In this document: piece by piece, positions 1 through 9,132 of the stretch
How positions within the stretch are numbered: the first letter of the stretch is position 1
How the letters are laid out: each line of letters begins with the position of its first letter
NCBI GenBank assembly: GCA_902787095.1
Contig: CADAFC010000007.1
Location: 1-41,223, forward strand
Source: an uncultured Bacteroidia bacterium
GTDB taxonomy: Bacteria; Bacteroidota; Bacteroidia; Bacteroidales; F082
DNA length: 41,223 nt
Direction: 5' to 3'
The notes under the pieces: generated by a model
Told to the model about the DNA's origin: nothing
What the model saw: the letters and a program-made list of their open reading frames with translations, nothing else
Database searches by the model: none
Made by a program: the position numbers and the translations under genes

Positions 1-2013
1 GTAGTCGATCTCTGAGATGTGGAGCAGACCGTCTTTGCCAGGAAGGATCTCGACGAAAGCGCCGAATGGCATGATTGACTTCACTGTGCCGTCGTAGATT
101 TCGCCAACCTCAGGCACTGCCACGATAGCCTTGACTCTTGCCTTGGCTGCCTCGAGGTCGTCCTTGTTGGTGGAAGCAATCTCGACCATGCCGCATTTCT
201 CGTCTTCAGTGATGACGATTACGGTGTTAGTGCTCTTCTGAATCTCTTGAACGACTTTTCCGCCAGGTCCGATAACGGCTCCGATGAAGTCTTTAGGAAT
301 GACGATCTTCTCGATACGTGGCACGAACTCTTTGTAGTCGGCACGTGGCTCGCTGATGGTCTTGGCCATCTCGCCGAGGATGTGCATTCTGCCTGCCTTT
401 GCCTGTTCGAGAGCCTCGCTCAACACCTCGTATGAGAGGCCGTCGACCTTGATATCCATCTGGCATGCTGTGATGCCGTCGACAGTACCAGTGACCTTGA
501 AGTCCATGTCGCCGAGGTGGTCCTCATCGCCAAGGATATCTGACAAAACAGCATATTTGTCATTGTCAGTGATCAAACCCATTGCGATACCAGCGACTGG
601 CTTTCTCATCTTCACGCCGGCATCCATCAATGCCAATGTGCCACCACATACTGAAGCCATCGACGATGAACCGTTTGACTCAAGGATATCAGATACCACG
701 CGGATGGTGTAAGGATTCTCCTCACCGCCAGGGATCATGTTCTTGAGAGCTCTCTCAGCGAGGTTTCCGTGGCCGATTTCACGACGGCTGACACCGATTT
801 CACGACGGCTGACACCGCGGCTGGCCTTGCATTCACCTGTTGCGAAGCTTGGGAAGTTGTAGTGCAGCATGAAGTTGCTTGTGCCTTCAACGACAGCGCC
901 GTCGATGGTCTGTTCGTCGAGCTTGGTGCCCAATGTCACTGTCACCAATGCCTGTGTCTCACCACGTGTGAAGATGGCTGAGCCGTGGCATGAAGGCAAC
1001 ACGTCGACTTCTGTCCAGATAGGACGTATCTGGTCGAGCTTGCGGCCGTCGAGACGTTTGCGCTCGATCAGGATGGCGTCGCGCACCGCCTTACGCTCGA
1101 TGTCGTGGAAGTAACGTTTTGCCATCGAGGCCTTCTCTTCGAGTTCCTCTTCGGTGTATTTTGTCAGATAATTTTCAAGGATTGCAGCGAAAGCGTCCTC
1201 GCGCTCGTGTTTGTTGGCGTTGCCGGTGAGAGCGAAGTCGTAGCATGGCTTGTAGCAGCATGCCATCATGTCAGCGCGAAGGTCTTCGTCGTTGACTTCA
1301 TGGCAGTACTCGCGCTTCGGGTTGGCTTTCTCGACTCTTGAAGCGAGGTCGAGCTGTGCCTGCACCTGGCCTTTGATGGCCTCGTGAGCGGCTTTCAAAG
1401 CTCCGATCATCTGTGCCTCTGAGATTTCTTTCGATTCGCCTTCCACCATGCAGATGTCTTTCATTGTGGCACCCACCATAAGTTCGAGGTCAGCGTTCTC
1501 AAGTTCGTCGGCACGCGGGTTGATGACGTATTCGCCGTTAATCATGGCGACGCGGACTTCTGAGATAGGACCGTGGAACGGGATGTCCGACACTGCGATA
1601 GCTGCTGATGCCGCCAATGCCGCGTAAGCATCAGGCAACACGTTCTGCTCGCCTGAGAGCAATGTGATCTGCACCTGGATTTCTGCGTGGAAATCGTCAG
1701 GGAAGAGTGGACGGATGGCGCGGTCAACGAGACGTGAGATCAGAATCTCATAGTCTGATGGCTTGCCTTCGCGTTTGAAGAAACCGCCAGGGAACTTGCC
1801 TGTGGCGGCGTATTTCTCTTTATAATCAACTGAAAGCGGCAGGAAGTCGACGTCGTCCTTGGCTTCCTTGGCTGCCACCACTGTGGCGAGAAGCACTGTG
1901 TTGCCGCATTTCACCACCGCTGCGCCGTCGGCCTGCTTGGCCAAACGTCCGGTCTCGATGATGATGGTGTCTTTACCGGTCTGTATTGTCTGTTTGATTC
2001 CTTCTGGACCCAT
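1..2013 (-). CDS. pnp: Polyribonucleotide nucleotidyltransferase (PNPase), C-terminus cut by window edge
   Basis: This is the 3'-5' phosphorolytic exoribonuclease of RNA turnover, a trimer that degrades RNA with phosphate. The reading frame is open for 671 codons from an ATG at 2013 to the window edge. Seen in order: the first RNase PH core with the [10 protein letters not shown] segment, the second core with the [14 protein letters not shown] and [12 protein letters not shown] segments and the acidic [15 protein letters not shown] segment, a KH domain with IGPGG near residue 600, and the beginning of the S1 domain ([12 protein letters not shown]). Only the end of S1 is missing. A perfect 21-bp tandem duplication repeats GVSRREI at residues 400-406 and 407-413, next to residues that matter for activity in E. 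coli (RRE). It lies downstream of rpsO, separated by a hairpin, as in many bacteria. Identification is certain; the effect of the duplication is unknown. Confidence 0.97.
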   Translation of the reverse strand, partial: MGPEGIKQTIQTGKDTIIIETGRLAKQADGAAVVKCGNTVLLATVVAAKEAKDDVDFLPLSVDYKEKYAATGKFPGGFFKREGKPSDYEILISRLVDRAIRPLFPDDFHAEIQVQITLLSGEQNVLPDAYAALAASAAIAVSDIPFHGPISEVRVAMINGEYVINPRADELENADLELMVGATMKDICMVEGESKEISEAQMIGALKAAHEAIKGQVQAQLDLASRVEKANPKREYCHEVNDEDLRADMMACCYKPCYDFALTGNANKHEREDAFAAILENYLTKYTEEELEEKASMAKRYFHDIERKAVRDAILIERKRLDGRKLDQIRPIWTEVDVLPSCHGSAIFTRGETQALVTVTLGTKLDEQTIDGAVVEGTSNFMLHYNFPSFATGECKASRGVSRREIGVSRREIGHGNLAERALKNMIPGGEENPYTIRVVSDILESNGSSSMASVCGGTLALMDAGVKMRKPVAGIAMGLITDNDKYAVLSDILGDEDHLGDMDFKVTGTVDGITACQMDIKVDGLSYEVLSEALEQAKAGRMHILGEMAKTISEPRADYKEFVPRIEKIVIPKDFIGAVIGPGGKVVQEIQKSTNTVIVITEDEKCGMVEIASTNKDDLEAAKARVKAIVAVPEVGEIYDGTVKSIMPFGAFVEILPGKDGLLHISEIDY
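775..816. repeat. Perfect 2 x 21-bp tandem duplication inside pnp
   Basis: Bases 775-795 and 796-816 are identical and in frame with pnp, adding seven residues (GVSRREI) to the protein. No other tandem repeat of this length was noticed within a coding region, apart from the duplicated start at 37133-37168. Confidence 0.95.
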
Positions 2014-2061
2014 AATAAAAATCTTAATAATTAATAAATAGGAATTAAAAGTGTATAGCAA

Positions 2062-2098
2062 TGCAAAAAAAGGCAATCCAACGTTGCCTTTTTTTGCA
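2062..2098 (-). terminator. Intrinsic terminator-like hairpin between rpsO and pnp
   Basis: A 15-bp perfect inverted repeat (left arm 2062-2076, right arm 2084-2098, 7-nt loop) has a seven-base A tract in one arm and a T tract in the other, so it could act in both directions. It lies between the rpsO stop and the pnp start. It may attenuate read-through from rpsO into pnp. Confidence 0.75.
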
Positions 2099-2121
2099 CG
2101 CACATTGTCTTAACAATGCTA

Positions 2122-2391
2122 TTATTTTCTTAAACCTAATTCCTTTACGATGTTACGGTATCTCTCAATGTCAATCTTCTTGAGGTAATCGAGAAGCTTT
2201 CTTCTCTTACCAACGAGAGCGACCAATGAGCGTTTTGTTGCCAAATCTTTCTTGGCACCCTTCATGTGCTCAGTCAAATTCTTGATTCTGAATGTGAACA
2301 ATGCAATCTGTCCTTCTGCTGAGCCGGTATCCTGTGCGTTCTTACCGTACTTTGTGAAAATCTCTTGTTTCTTTTCTGCAGTTAAATACAT
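2122..2391 (-). CDS. rpsO: 30S ribosomal protein S15 (uS15)
   Basis: A primary 16S rRNA-binding protein of the small subunit platform. The 89-residue length is exactly the family's. It begins MYLTAEKKQEIF and carries the characteristic DTGSAEGQIALFT and HDY-region equivalents (SLVALVGKRRKLLDYL) that contact helix 22 of 16S rRNA. It has a TAATTTTG promoter box about 33 bases upstream and no Shine-Dalgarno sequence. pnp follows on the same strand after a hairpin, the classical rpsO-pnp order. In E. coli S15 represses its own translation; whether that happens here cannot be seen. Identification is certain. Confidence 0.97.
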   Translation of the reverse strand: MYLTAEKKQEIFTKYGKNAQDTGSAEGQIALFTFRIKNLTEHMKGAKKDLATKRSLVALVGKRRKLLDYLKKIDIERYRNIVKELGLRK

Positions 2392-2423
2392 ATCTATTCT
2401 TTTTCTCTAAATTTTTCGGACTG

Positions 2424-2431
2424 CAAAATTA
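2424..2431 (-). promoter_or_regulatory. Bacteroidota -7 box (TAATTTTG) for rpsO
   Basis: On the minus strand the box reads TAATTTTGC, 33 bases before the rpsO ATG. It matches the TAnnTTTG consensus known from Bacteroides. Confidence 0.7.
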
Positions 2432-2484
2432 CAACATTTTTATTTACCAAAAACATATTTTTTCAAAAATTTTTAAAAAAAATA

Positions 2485-2518
2485 TTGACCCGCCGTATTG
2501 AAATTTTTATTACATTTG
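2485..2518 (+). promoter_or_regulatory. Promoter of the 2580-5540 operon (TTG ... TACATTTG)
   Basis: TACATTTG at 2511-2518 matches the -7 consensus, and TTG at 2485-2487 is a possible -33 element, with a spacer (23 nt) slightly longer than usual. The leader would be about 55 nt. Confidence 0.6.
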
Positions 2519-2579
2519 AGCAAAATATTTTTAAATTTGTGATAATTTATAACTAATTGAAAATCAATATTTTAAAAAT

Positions 2580-4151
2580 ATGAAAATTAAGCTTAAAACA
2601 ATTGTGGCCACTTTGTTGGTCTTGTTGATAGCGATTTCCACCTTCTCCTGTAAGAAAAATAAAGTGGAAAAAATTGCTGTCGACAATCAGTTTGCCATTG
2701 CTTTGTTTAGCGATACTGTCGCACTGAGGCAGATTATTAATGACATGGACAGCACAACTCAGAACTGGTTGCGCGTGAGAAACGACTCGATTTTCGTTTT
2801 TTACGTCGACACAATCAAAAATGTGCTAAAAGCGAGCGATTTGCTAAGCAATATCGAAGACATGTCATTTAACACAAGCACGAGCTTCGCAATGCCGCCG
2901 TTCGACCCGACACACAACCACGACACGGTTATCGACGTCGACCGCTTCATGACAGTGCCGTTCCATTACGACGGCTATAATATAGAAGAGGTGTTGCTCC
3001 GTGGCGGTAATTTGAATTTCAATTTTGTCGTCACTCCGCAGATTGAGCAGTTGAAACAAATCGAGATTTACTCGAATCAGCTCCTTTCACCGGATGATTT
3101 GCCGCTCTCGATTGTCATAGATTATTATAGAGGTGACCGTCCGAGCGTGGATCTTGCCAACTACCGTGTGGTGCCTGAACAAGACACCGTGGCATTCGGA
3201 GCCCGCGTCACCATTCATGTCGACCATGGCGTGTATGATGGCGGCGACTACACCTGCGACCTCACTGGAGGACTCACCGGCGTGAAGTTCAAGACAGTGC
3301 ACGGCACCATCGACAAACCTCTCGACTCAATCTATAACGACCAAACAGCAATCGATTTCGGTATTGCCGGACTGTCGGGAAGTGCAGTGTTGCCTATACC
3401 TACTATTAATTTAGACTATAGCAACACTTTCGGCTTTGGCGCAAGAGCGGATGTTACAGAATTGCAGTTTGTGAATGAAAACACAGGCCTGGTGACCAAT
3501 CTGCTCGCAAGCGACGTGGTTGAGGTCACGGTGAATCCTACAGAAGGCGAATGGTATCATACCAGAATAGATGGTCTCACCGAGACTATTGACGCTCTGG
3601 CAGGCTACACACGTCTCGACTTCGCAGGCGAGGTGATGATGAATCTTAACCCGGGCAACGCTTTCTCAATCTCCGACACATCGACAGTCGACATAGCCGC
3701 TGATATTGAGATGCCTTTCTCATTCAAACTCACCGACTTGTGCTATACCGACACCATCCCAATCGACCTGTCGGAGGCAAGCAATACAACCGACCAGGTT
3801 GACAATTACATCGACGAGATAGAGTTTTTCATCGACTATAACAGCAAACTCAAAATCGATTGCGATTTGCAGGGCGTCTTCATGAAAAACAACACCGTTC
3901 TTGACTCATTGTTCAGCAACGAGCATGTGGTACACTACTCGACAGGCGACGAAATATCAACGATTTCTGTCGTGGTGAATGGTAGAAAACTGAATAACGT
4001 GCTGAGGTCGAACCAGTTGATTCTGCGCCTGGGCGTTTCGACTGACGCCATCAGCGATGAACCGGTGATGATGATGGATACCGACGCTATCTTCTTGAGA
4101 ATGAGAGTGTTGACTAAGACTTCAGAAATTAATGTAGGTGGCAATAATTAA
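2580..4151 (+). CDS. Putative surface/periplasmic lipoprotein of unknown function
   Basis: A 523-residue protein with a lipoprotein signal peptide: MKIK start, a hydrophobic core, then STFSC with the lipid-accepting cysteine at residue 24 followed by KKNK. The mature part shows no catalytic motif I recognise. It is rich in alternating hydrophobic and polar stretches and acidic Asp/Thr segments, as in beta-sandwich proteins. Its stop codon is 12 bases before the start of a DUF5723-like outer-membrane protein, so the two are one operon under the promoter near 2511. I infer that the lipoprotein works with that barrel in the outer membrane, perhaps as a partner or adhesin-like subunit. No function is assigned. 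The coding assignment is secure because of length, signal and operon context. Confidence 0.85.
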   Translation: MKIKLKTIVATLLVLLIAISTFSCKKNKVEKIAVDNQFAIALFSDTVALRQIINDMDSTTQNWLRVRNDSIFVFYVDTIKNVLKASDLLSNIEDMSFNTSTSFAMPPFDPTHNHDTVIDVDRFMTVPFHYDGYNIEEVLLRGGNLNFNFVVTPQIEQLKQIEIYSNQLLSPDDLPLSIVIDYYRGDRPSVDLANYRVVPEQDTVAFGARVTIHVDHGVYDGGDYTCDLTGGLTGVKFKTVHGTIDKPLDSIYNDQTAIDFGIAGLSGSAVLPIPTINLDYSNTFGFGARADVTELQFVNENTGLVTNLLASDVVEVTVNPTEGEWYHTRIDGLTETIDALAGYTRLDFAGEVMMNLNPGNAFSISDTSTVDIAADIEMPFSFKLTDLCYTDTIPIDLSEASNTTDQVDNYIDEIEFFIDYNSKLKIDCDLQGVFMKNNTVLDSLFSNEHVVHYSTGDEISTISVVVNGRKLNNVLRSNQLILRLGVSTDAISDEPVMMMDTDAIFLRMRVLTKTSEINVGGNN

Positions 4152-4159
4152 AGGGAGGT
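4152..4159 (+). promoter_or_regulatory. Strong Shine-Dalgarno sequence (AGGGAGGT)
   Basis: It lies five bases before the ATG at 4164. Such a strong match is rare in this window, where most starts have none. The 15-mer GAGGTTGATATGAAA that covers this site and the start codon also occurs twice at 37133-37165. Confidence 0.75.
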
Positions 4160-4163
4160 TGAT

Positions 4164-5540
4164 ATGAAAAAGTTATATAAATATTTGATTGTCATAGCTT
4201 TAGTTTGCTCATCATTCGTATCTAAAGCCCAAAACGACGGTATCGGGTTCACGTTGCTGCCACAGATACCTTATGGAAACTACTACAACCCTGGTATCAG
4301 AGTGGATAACCGTGGCATGGTAGGTGTCGCCTTCTCAAACATCAACTTCTCGATGTATAACTCGAGCGTGAAGTATTCCAACCTTTACGGCAGCGACAAA
4401 TCCGTTATCGACGCTGTCAAATTTGTCAACAGCCTGAAAAATGACAATGTCATTAATACAAATTTCTCGCTTGACCTGGTGAATGTCGGATTCAGAGTTA
4501 AAAACCTGTTTTTCAACATCGACTGGCGAATGAGAATGACTGGCCAGTTTAACTACTCGCAAGATTTCGTGGGATTATTCGTCCTTGGAAATGCTCACTA
4601 TATGGGTGCTAACAATCCTTGCGACTTCGGCCTCGGTATGGATTTGTCATTGTATCACGAGTGGGGTATCAGCGCACAATATAATGTCAATGACAAACTT
4701 ACCGTCGGTATCCGTCCGAAAGTGTTGAGCGGTATTGCCAATGCCACTGTCGAAAACAAACAGACTAAGATTTACACCGACCCGACAACATACGCTATCA
4801 CTGCCGACGTTGACCTTAACATCCACATGGCGAGTCTGCTCGAAGGTAATGTGCAGAAGATAGAAGACGTGGGCAAGATGATCGACTCGGTGACGTCTAA
4901 AGACCTGCTCGATTTCGGAGAGAACATCGGTTTCGGTGTCGACTTTGGCGCATCGTATAAAATCGACGAGCATTTTGGTGTGGCGGCAGGCGTTTACGAC
5001 CTCGGCTATATCAAATGGACCGACGCCAAAGTGAAGAGGGTTGAGAAAAGCAATGTCACCCTCAACGACGCTTTGTTTAATGACTACAGCCAGCTTACCA
5101 CCTTCGAGATCGACTATAAGTCGATGGTGCAAGATGTTATTGATGAGGTGTGGGGCAACGAAGTGCTTGAAAACGGTGCCGACTACAAGACATATCTCAA
5201 GACACGTCTCATGATTCAGGGCTATTACGAATTGAATCCTATGGTGCGTGCCACTGCTATCGGACAGCTGTATTTTGATAAAGGCAAGGTGCATCCGGCC
5301 TTGACAATCGCTTATAGCGGCTGCTTCTGGAACCATCTCAACCTTACGGTGAACTGTACAATGTCAAAGTACACAGGAACAGGAATGGGAATCGGCATCG
5401 GAGGCCATTTCGGACCGTTCAACATTTACGCCGTTACCGACAACTTCCTTAATGTGACAAAGATTGGCGCTCCTGCATTGGAACTGGCCTCGTCATTCCG
5501 ACAGGCCAACGCGAGGTTCGGAATCGTTTGGTCATGGTAA
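4164..5540 (+). CDS. DUF5723-like outer-membrane barrel protein
   Basis: A 458-residue protein with a cleavable signal peptide ending near VSKAQ (residues 1-23), then a mature part starting with DGIGFTLLPQIPYGNYYNPG. That proline/asparagine-rich opening followed by many amphipathic strands and a C-terminal aromatic residue (SW at the end) is what I know from DUF5723 family outer-membrane proteins of Bacteroidota. Function is not established for that family. Long regularly alternating strands near FGVDFGASYKIDEHFGVAAGVYDLG support a beta-barrel. It is the second gene of an operon with a lipoprotein and has an unusually strong ribosome binding site. A bidirectional hairpin follows the stop. Family assignment is by recognition of the N-terminal pattern and is fairly, not fully, sure. 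Confidence 0.8.
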   Translation: MKKLYKYLIVIALVCSSFVSKAQNDGIGFTLLPQIPYGNYYNPGIRVDNRGMVGVAFSNINFSMYNSSVKYSNLYGSDKSVIDAVKFVNSLKNDNVINTNFSLDLVNVGFRVKNLFFNIDWRMRMTGQFNYSQDFVGLFVLGNAHYMGANNPCDFGLGMDLSLYHEWGISAQYNVNDKLTVGIRPKVLSGIANATVENKQTKIYTDPTTYAITADVDLNIHMASLLEGNVQKIEDVGKMIDSVTSKDLLDFGENIGFGVDFGASYKIDEHFGVAAGVYDLGYIKWTDAKVKRVEKSNVTLNDALFNDYSQLTTFEIDYKSMVQDVIDEVWGNEVLENGADYKTYLKTRLMIQGYYELNPMVRATAIGQLYFDKGKVHPALTIAYSGCFWNHLNLTVNCTMSKYTGTGMGIGIGGHFGPFNIYAVTDNFLNVTKIGAPALELASSFRQANARFGIVWSW

Positions 5541-5542
5541 TA

Positions 5543-5574
5543 AAAAAAAGCGGCTCGCATGAGCCGCTTTTTTT
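5543..5574. terminator. Bidirectional intrinsic terminator
   Basis: The stem AGCGGCTC/GAGCCGCT has a GCAT loop, flanked by an A8 tract on the left and a T7 tract on the right. It lies between the convergent outer-membrane gene and gcvT and can stop transcription from both sides. Confidence 0.9.
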
Positions 5575-5585
5575 ATTGGTTTGAA

Positions 5586-6701
5586 TTAACCTTTGTAGAA
5601 AGGTAATTTCACAACTTCAGCCGAGATGAGTTTGTCTCTCACCTTGATGAAGATCTCGCTTCCGACCTTTGAGAACTCTTTCTTCACATAGCCCATGCCG
5701 ATAGCTTTCTTCACTGATGGAGCCATTGTACCTGAAGTCACCTCGCCGATGTGGTTGCCTTCAGCGTCGCAGATCTCATATCCGTGACGTGCGATGCCTT
5801 TGCCTGTCACCTCGAAAGCGACGAGCTTGCGTGTCACGCCTTCAGCCTTCTGTTTCTCGTTATAAGCGCGGTCGATGAAGTCGTTGCCGTCAACAAACTT
5901 GGTGATCCAGCCGAGACCGGCCTCGATAGGAGAGGTGGTGTCGCAGATGTCGTTGCCATAGAGGCAGAATCCCATCTCGAGACGGAGAGTGTCACGAGCA
6001 CCAAGGCCTATAGGCTTGATACCGAACTCTTTGCCAGCTTCGAGAACCTGCTTGTAAACGTTCACTGCTTCTGCATTCGGGATGTAGATCTCGCATCCGC
6101 CAGCACCGGTGTAACCTGTTGTTGAGAAGATGATGTCCTTTACGCCTGCAAACTCAATGATTTTGAAGGTGTAGTATTCCATATCTTCGACAGATGCCTT
6201 TGTGAGCTTCTGCATAGCCTTGAGTGCGAGAGGGCCCTGCACTGCGAGCTGTGACCACTGGTTGCTCTCGTTGATGAAATCGACGCCGAGCTTCATGCCC
6301 ATCTCTTCAGCGACTTTCGACATCCAAGCCCAGTCTTTATCGATATTGGCTGCATTAGGAACCATGAAATACTCGTCAGCTGACACGCGGTAAACGAGCA
6401 TATCGTCGACGATGCCGCCTTTGCCGTTCGGGAGACAGGTGTACTGGACCTTGCCGTCAACCAATGCCGCCACGTCGTTTGAGGTGCAGCGCTGTACCAA
6501 AGCGAAAGCCTTAGGACCCTTTGCTCTGAACTCGCCCATGTGAGAGACGTCGAAAACACCAACGCCCTTGCGGACTGTCTCGTGTTCAACGTTCACGCCT
6601 TCAAACTGAACAGGCATGTCGAATCCTGCAAATGGAACCATCTTGGCGCCCATTTCATAGTGCATTGCGTTCAATGCAGTCTTTTTCAATGTGTTTTCCA
6701 T
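5586..6701 (-). CDS. gcvT: Aminomethyltransferase (glycine cleavage system T protein)
   Basis: GcvT transfers the methylene group from the aminomethyl-lipoyl H protein to tetrahydrofolate and releases ammonia, the third step of glycine cleavage. The 371 residues match the usual length. Visible family features are the N-terminal [37 protein letters not shown] near residue 47, the [15 protein letters not shown] segment near residue 193, and [20 protein letters not shown] near residue 232, which lines the folate site. gcvH and gcvP are not in the window, so it is transcribed alone here. No TAnnTTTG box is obvious upstream; instead a palindromic repeat element occupies the gap. Identification is certain. 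Confidence 0.96.
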   Translation of the reverse strand: MENTLKKTALNAMHYEMGAKMVPFAGFDMPVQFEGVNVEHETVRKGVGVFDVSHMGEFRAKGPKAFALVQRCTSNDVAALVDGKVQYTCLPNGKGGIVDDMLVYRVSADEYFMVPNAANIDKDWAWMSKVAEEMGMKLGVDFINESNQWSQLAVQGPLALKAMQKLTKASVEDMEYYTFKIIEFAGVKDIIFSTTGYTGAGGCEIYIPNAEAVNVYKQVLEAGKEFGIKPIGLGARDTLRLEMGFCLYGNDICDTTSPIEAGLGWITKFVDGNDFIDRAYNEKQKAEGVTRKLVAFEVTGKGIARHGYEICDAEGNHIGEVTSGTMAPSVKKAIGMGYVKKEFSKVGSEIFIKVRDKLISAEVVKLPFYKG

Positions 6702-6734
6702 ATTTATAATATTTTAAGATATTTTCATCGTATT

Positions 6735-6843
6735 CGTCATTTCGACTGTAGCGAAGCGAAATGGAGAAATCACAGCCATAAAATCATTCAAAAATTGCAT
6801 GCCGGTGATTTCTCGACTACACTTCGTTTCGCTCGAAATGACG
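6735..6843. repeat. Palindromic GTCATTTCGA element, copy 1
   Basis: The left end CGTCATTTCGACTGTAG and right end CTCGAAATGACG are inverted copies. Inside, GGAGAAATCAC and GTGATTTCTC form a second inverted pair. Related elements lie at 22501-22692 and 34514-34602. No coding content. It resembles a non-autonomous or REP-like repeat. Confidence 0.8.
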
Positions 6844-6913
6844 ACTTAGGTTTTATTTCAATCTGCAAAAATACAAAATTAATCATTCAATAACACAAAA
6901 AATCAAAAAAACT

Positions 6914-6941
6914 GATGGCTAATGGCTAATCGCTAATGGCT
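6914..6941. repeat. GGCTAAT word array
   Basis: Three to four imperfect copies of GGCTAATG/CGCTAATG stand directly before the promoter of the gene at 6974. The same words occur at 8246-8325, 15006-15043, 29860-29884 and 36511-36562. Confidence 0.75.
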
Positions 6942-6947
6942 TTTTAT

Positions 6948-6955
6948 TATCTTTG
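6948..6955 (+). promoter_or_regulatory. -7 box TATCTTTG for the gene at 6974
   Basis: TATCTTTGC, 18 bases before the ATG. No clear -33 TTG is visible because the word array occupies that position. Confidence 0.65.
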
Positions 6956-6973
6956 CATTAAATTTCAATAAAG

Positions 6974-8248
6974 ATGAAAAATATTAAACGATATGTTATC
7001 ATATTGATAATCATGATGTTGGCGGTGCCCAAAATCTTCGCAGCCTACATTTTGATTCCGATGGATGAGACGCAGACCAACCACTTGAAGGCGTACGGAG
7101 TGGCTTATTGGGTGCTTCAACGCGAGGTGGAGATAAGCTGGCTCCTAAATTATAAAGGTGGCAGCTACCTGATGCCATATCACGACATGTTTGAGCGCGA
7201 ATGCAAGCTCCGCAACGTGTCGTATCAGGTTATCGCCGACGTGCAAGCCCAAGGTATTCTTGCTGAAATCGCTGACCCGGGCGCGAATATGGATGAGATG
7301 AAACTCCAGAAAGTGCCTCGTCTCGCAGTCTACGCCCCGAAAAACATACTTCCGTGGGACGATGCGGTGACTCTGGTGCTCACATACGCCGAGATACCAT
7401 ACGATATTATATATGACGACGAGGTCTTGGACGGTGTTTTGCCGACATACGACTGGCTCCACATGCACCATGAGGATTTTACAGGGCAATACGGCAAGTT
7501 TTGGGCACGTTACCGCAATTATCCTTGGTATAAAGAAGATGTCCAGAAACAACAGGAAACAGCGAGGAGGCACGGATTTACAAAAGTTTCTCAGCTGAAA
7601 CTCGCTGTCGCTAAAAAGATTCGTGACTTCGTGGCTGGTGGGGGATACCTCTTCGCTATGTGTTCGGCTCCCGACAGCTTCGACATCGCTCTTGCAGCCG
7701 AAGGCCTCGACATCTGCGACGTGATGTTTGACGGCGACGGCATCCGTCCGGGTGACCCCAACCGATTAAACTACGATAACTGCTTCGCCTTCGCCGACTT
7801 CACCGTCTCAACAAACCCGCAGGAATACGAGGTTTCTAATATCGACGTTACTTTACGCAGGCCAAAATCGGTTCGTGAAGGCAACGATTTCTTTTTGTTG
7901 TTCGACTTCTCGGCTAAATGGGATCCTGTGCCTACGATGCTCACGCAATGCCATGAGAAGCTGATAAAAGGCTTCATGGGCCAGACTACGGCTTTCGACA
8001 AGAAATACGTTAAGCCTACTGTCGTTGTTCTCGGCGATAACGCAGCATTGGAAGAAGACCGCTATATCCACGGTGACTACGGCAATGGCTTCTGGACCTT
8101 CCTCGGCGGACACGACCCGGAAGATTATCAGCATCTTGTTGGCGACCCGCCGACAGAACTCGACATGCATCCTAATTCACCTGGATATCGGTTAATATTA
8201 AATAATGTACTGTTTCCAGCAGCAAAGAAAAAAAAGCAGAAAACTTAG
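6974..8248 (+). CDS. Exported protein of the family often labelled 'asparagine synthetase B' (amidotransferase-like)
   Basis: A 424-residue protein with a signal peptide (MKNIKRYVIILIIMMLAVPKIFA), so it is exported. The mature part opens with AYILIPMDETQTNHLKAYG. It contains LPWDDAVTLVLTYAEIPYDIIYDDEVL near residue 126, then YDWLHMHHEDFTGQYGKFW, and a glycine-rich GGGYLFAMCSAPDSFDIAL segment near residue 224 that looks like a nucleophile-elbow region of a class I glutamine-amidotransferase-like fold. I recall close relatives in Bacteroidota databases named asparagine synthetase B. It is far shorter than true AsnB and lacks its N-terminal Cys2 and ATP-binding domain, so that name is probably wrong. 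Function unknown. It is a single-gene unit closed by a word-array hairpin with T8. Confidence 0.85.
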   Translation: MKNIKRYVIILIIMMLAVPKIFAAYILIPMDETQTNHLKAYGVAYWVLQREVEISWLLNYKGGSYLMPYHDMFERECKLRNVSYQVIADVQAQGILAEIADPGANMDEMKLQKVPRLAVYAPKNILPWDDAVTLVLTYAEIPYDIIYDDEVLDGVLPTYDWLHMHHEDFTGQYGKFWARYRNYPWYKEDVQKQQETARRHGFTKVSQLKLAVAKKIRDFVAGGGYLFAMCSAPDSFDIALAAEGLDICDVMFDGDGIRPGDPNRLNYDNCFAFADFTVSTNPQEYEVSNIDVTLRRPKSVREGNDFFLLFDFSAKWDPVPTMLTQCHEKLIKGFMGQTTAFDKKYVKPTVVVLGDNAALEEDRYIHGDYGNGFWTFLGGHDPEDYQHLVGDPPTELDMHPNSPGYRLILNNVLFPAAKKKKQKT

Positions 8249-8333
8249 TCATTAGCCATTAGCCATTAGCCATTAGATATGTTCTGTATACTCGCTAATG
8301 GCTGTTGGCTCATACCTAATGGCTATTTTTTTT
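8246..8333 (+). terminator. Terminator built from GGCTAAT/ATTAGCC word arrays
   Basis: Directly from the stop codon run four ATTAGCC words. About 40 bases on, inverted words (CGCTAATGGC, CTAATGGCTA) follow and end in eight T residues (8326-8333). TAGCCATTAG (8267-8276) pairs with CTAATGGCTA (8316-8325), so the repeat itself forms an intrinsic terminator. Confidence 0.7.
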
Positions 8334-8365
8334 AATATTTAATAATAACCAAACATTTTTTTTAT

Positions 8366-8373
8366 TATTTTTG
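8366..8373 (+). promoter_or_regulatory. -7 box TATTTTTG for the yebC-family gene
   Basis: TATTTTTGC, 26 bases before the ATG at 8400. Confidence 0.65.
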
Positions 8374-8399
8374 CGCCCGAAAAATAAATTTGTAATAAT

Positions 8400-9110
8400 A
8401 TGGGAAGAGCATTTGAATACCGCAAGGCGGCTAAGATGAAAAGATGGGGCCACATGTCAAGAGTGTTCCCGAAACTTGGAAAAATTATCACTATCGCAGC
8501 AAAAGAAGGCGGTCCCGACCCTGATATGAACCCTAAACTCCGTCAGGCAATCTTGAACGCCAAGGCGGAAAACATGCCAAAGGACAACATCGATGCAGCT
8601 ATCAAACGTGCTACAGATAAGAGCACAGCTGATATGGTTGAAATCGTGTACGAAGGCAAAGGCCCTCATGGCGTGCTCTGCGTCGTGGAATGCGCCACAG
8701 ATAACACAACACGTACCGTTGCTAACGTCCGTTCATATTTCAACAAGGCCGGTGGCGAGCTTCTTAAGACAGGTCAGCTTGAATATATGTTCACACGCAA
8801 GGCTGTGTTCCAAATCGAAATCCCTGCCGGAATGAGCAAGGACGACCTCGAACTCGAGCTTATCGACGCTGGTCTCGAAGAGATAGAAGAGACAGAAGAC
8901 GGCACATTCGCTTACAGCGACTGGACAGCTTACGGCACAATGCACGAGGCTTTGGAAGGCATGAAAATCAACATCGTGAAAGCCAACCTCCAGCGTTTCG
9001 CCAACAACCCTGTCGCTTTCACCGACGAACAAATCGAAAGCATCATGAACTTCCTCGACAAAGTCGAAGACGACGAGGACGTACAGGCTGTGTATACTAA
9101 TATGGAATAA
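8400..9110 (+). CDS. yebC: YebC/PmpR family protein
   Basis: A 236-residue member of the YebC/PmpR family, known as DNA-binding regulators and, more recently, as helpers of ribosomes stalled at proline stretches. It starts MGRAFEYRKAAKMKRW, close to the family's usual AGHSKWxxIK opening but altered. Then comes the conserved KIITIAAKEGGPDPDMNPKLR, the AKAENMPKDNIDAAIKRA helix near residue 52, and YEGKGPHGVLCVVECATDNTTRT near residue 83. The acidic C-terminus (DKVEDDEDVQAVYTN) is also typical. It is a single-gene unit between its own promoter and an intrinsic terminator. Family assignment is certain; which of the two roles applies is not visible. Confidence 0.93.
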   Translation: MGRAFEYRKAAKMKRWGHMSRVFPKLGKIITIAAKEGGPDPDMNPKLRQAILNAKAENMPKDNIDAAIKRATDKSTADMVEIVYEGKGPHGVLCVVECATDNTTRTVANVRSYFNKAGGELLKTGQLEYMFTRKAVFQIEIPAGMSKDDLELELIDAGLEEIEETEDGTFAYSDWTAYGTMHEALEGMKINIVKANLQRFANNPVAFTDEQIESIMNFLDKVEDDEDVQAVYTNME

Positions 9111-9132
9111 TGTTCCATCGAATCTGAAAAAT

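Noticed and set aside
247..1341. Plus-strand frames of 62-118 codons opposite pnp
   Set aside because: They are shadows of a clear PNPase gene, without start signals or family features.
6735..6843. CRISPR array from the GTCATTTCGA repeats
   Set aside because: The copies are inverted, unequal in spacing and dispersed; there are no regular unique spacers and no cas genes.
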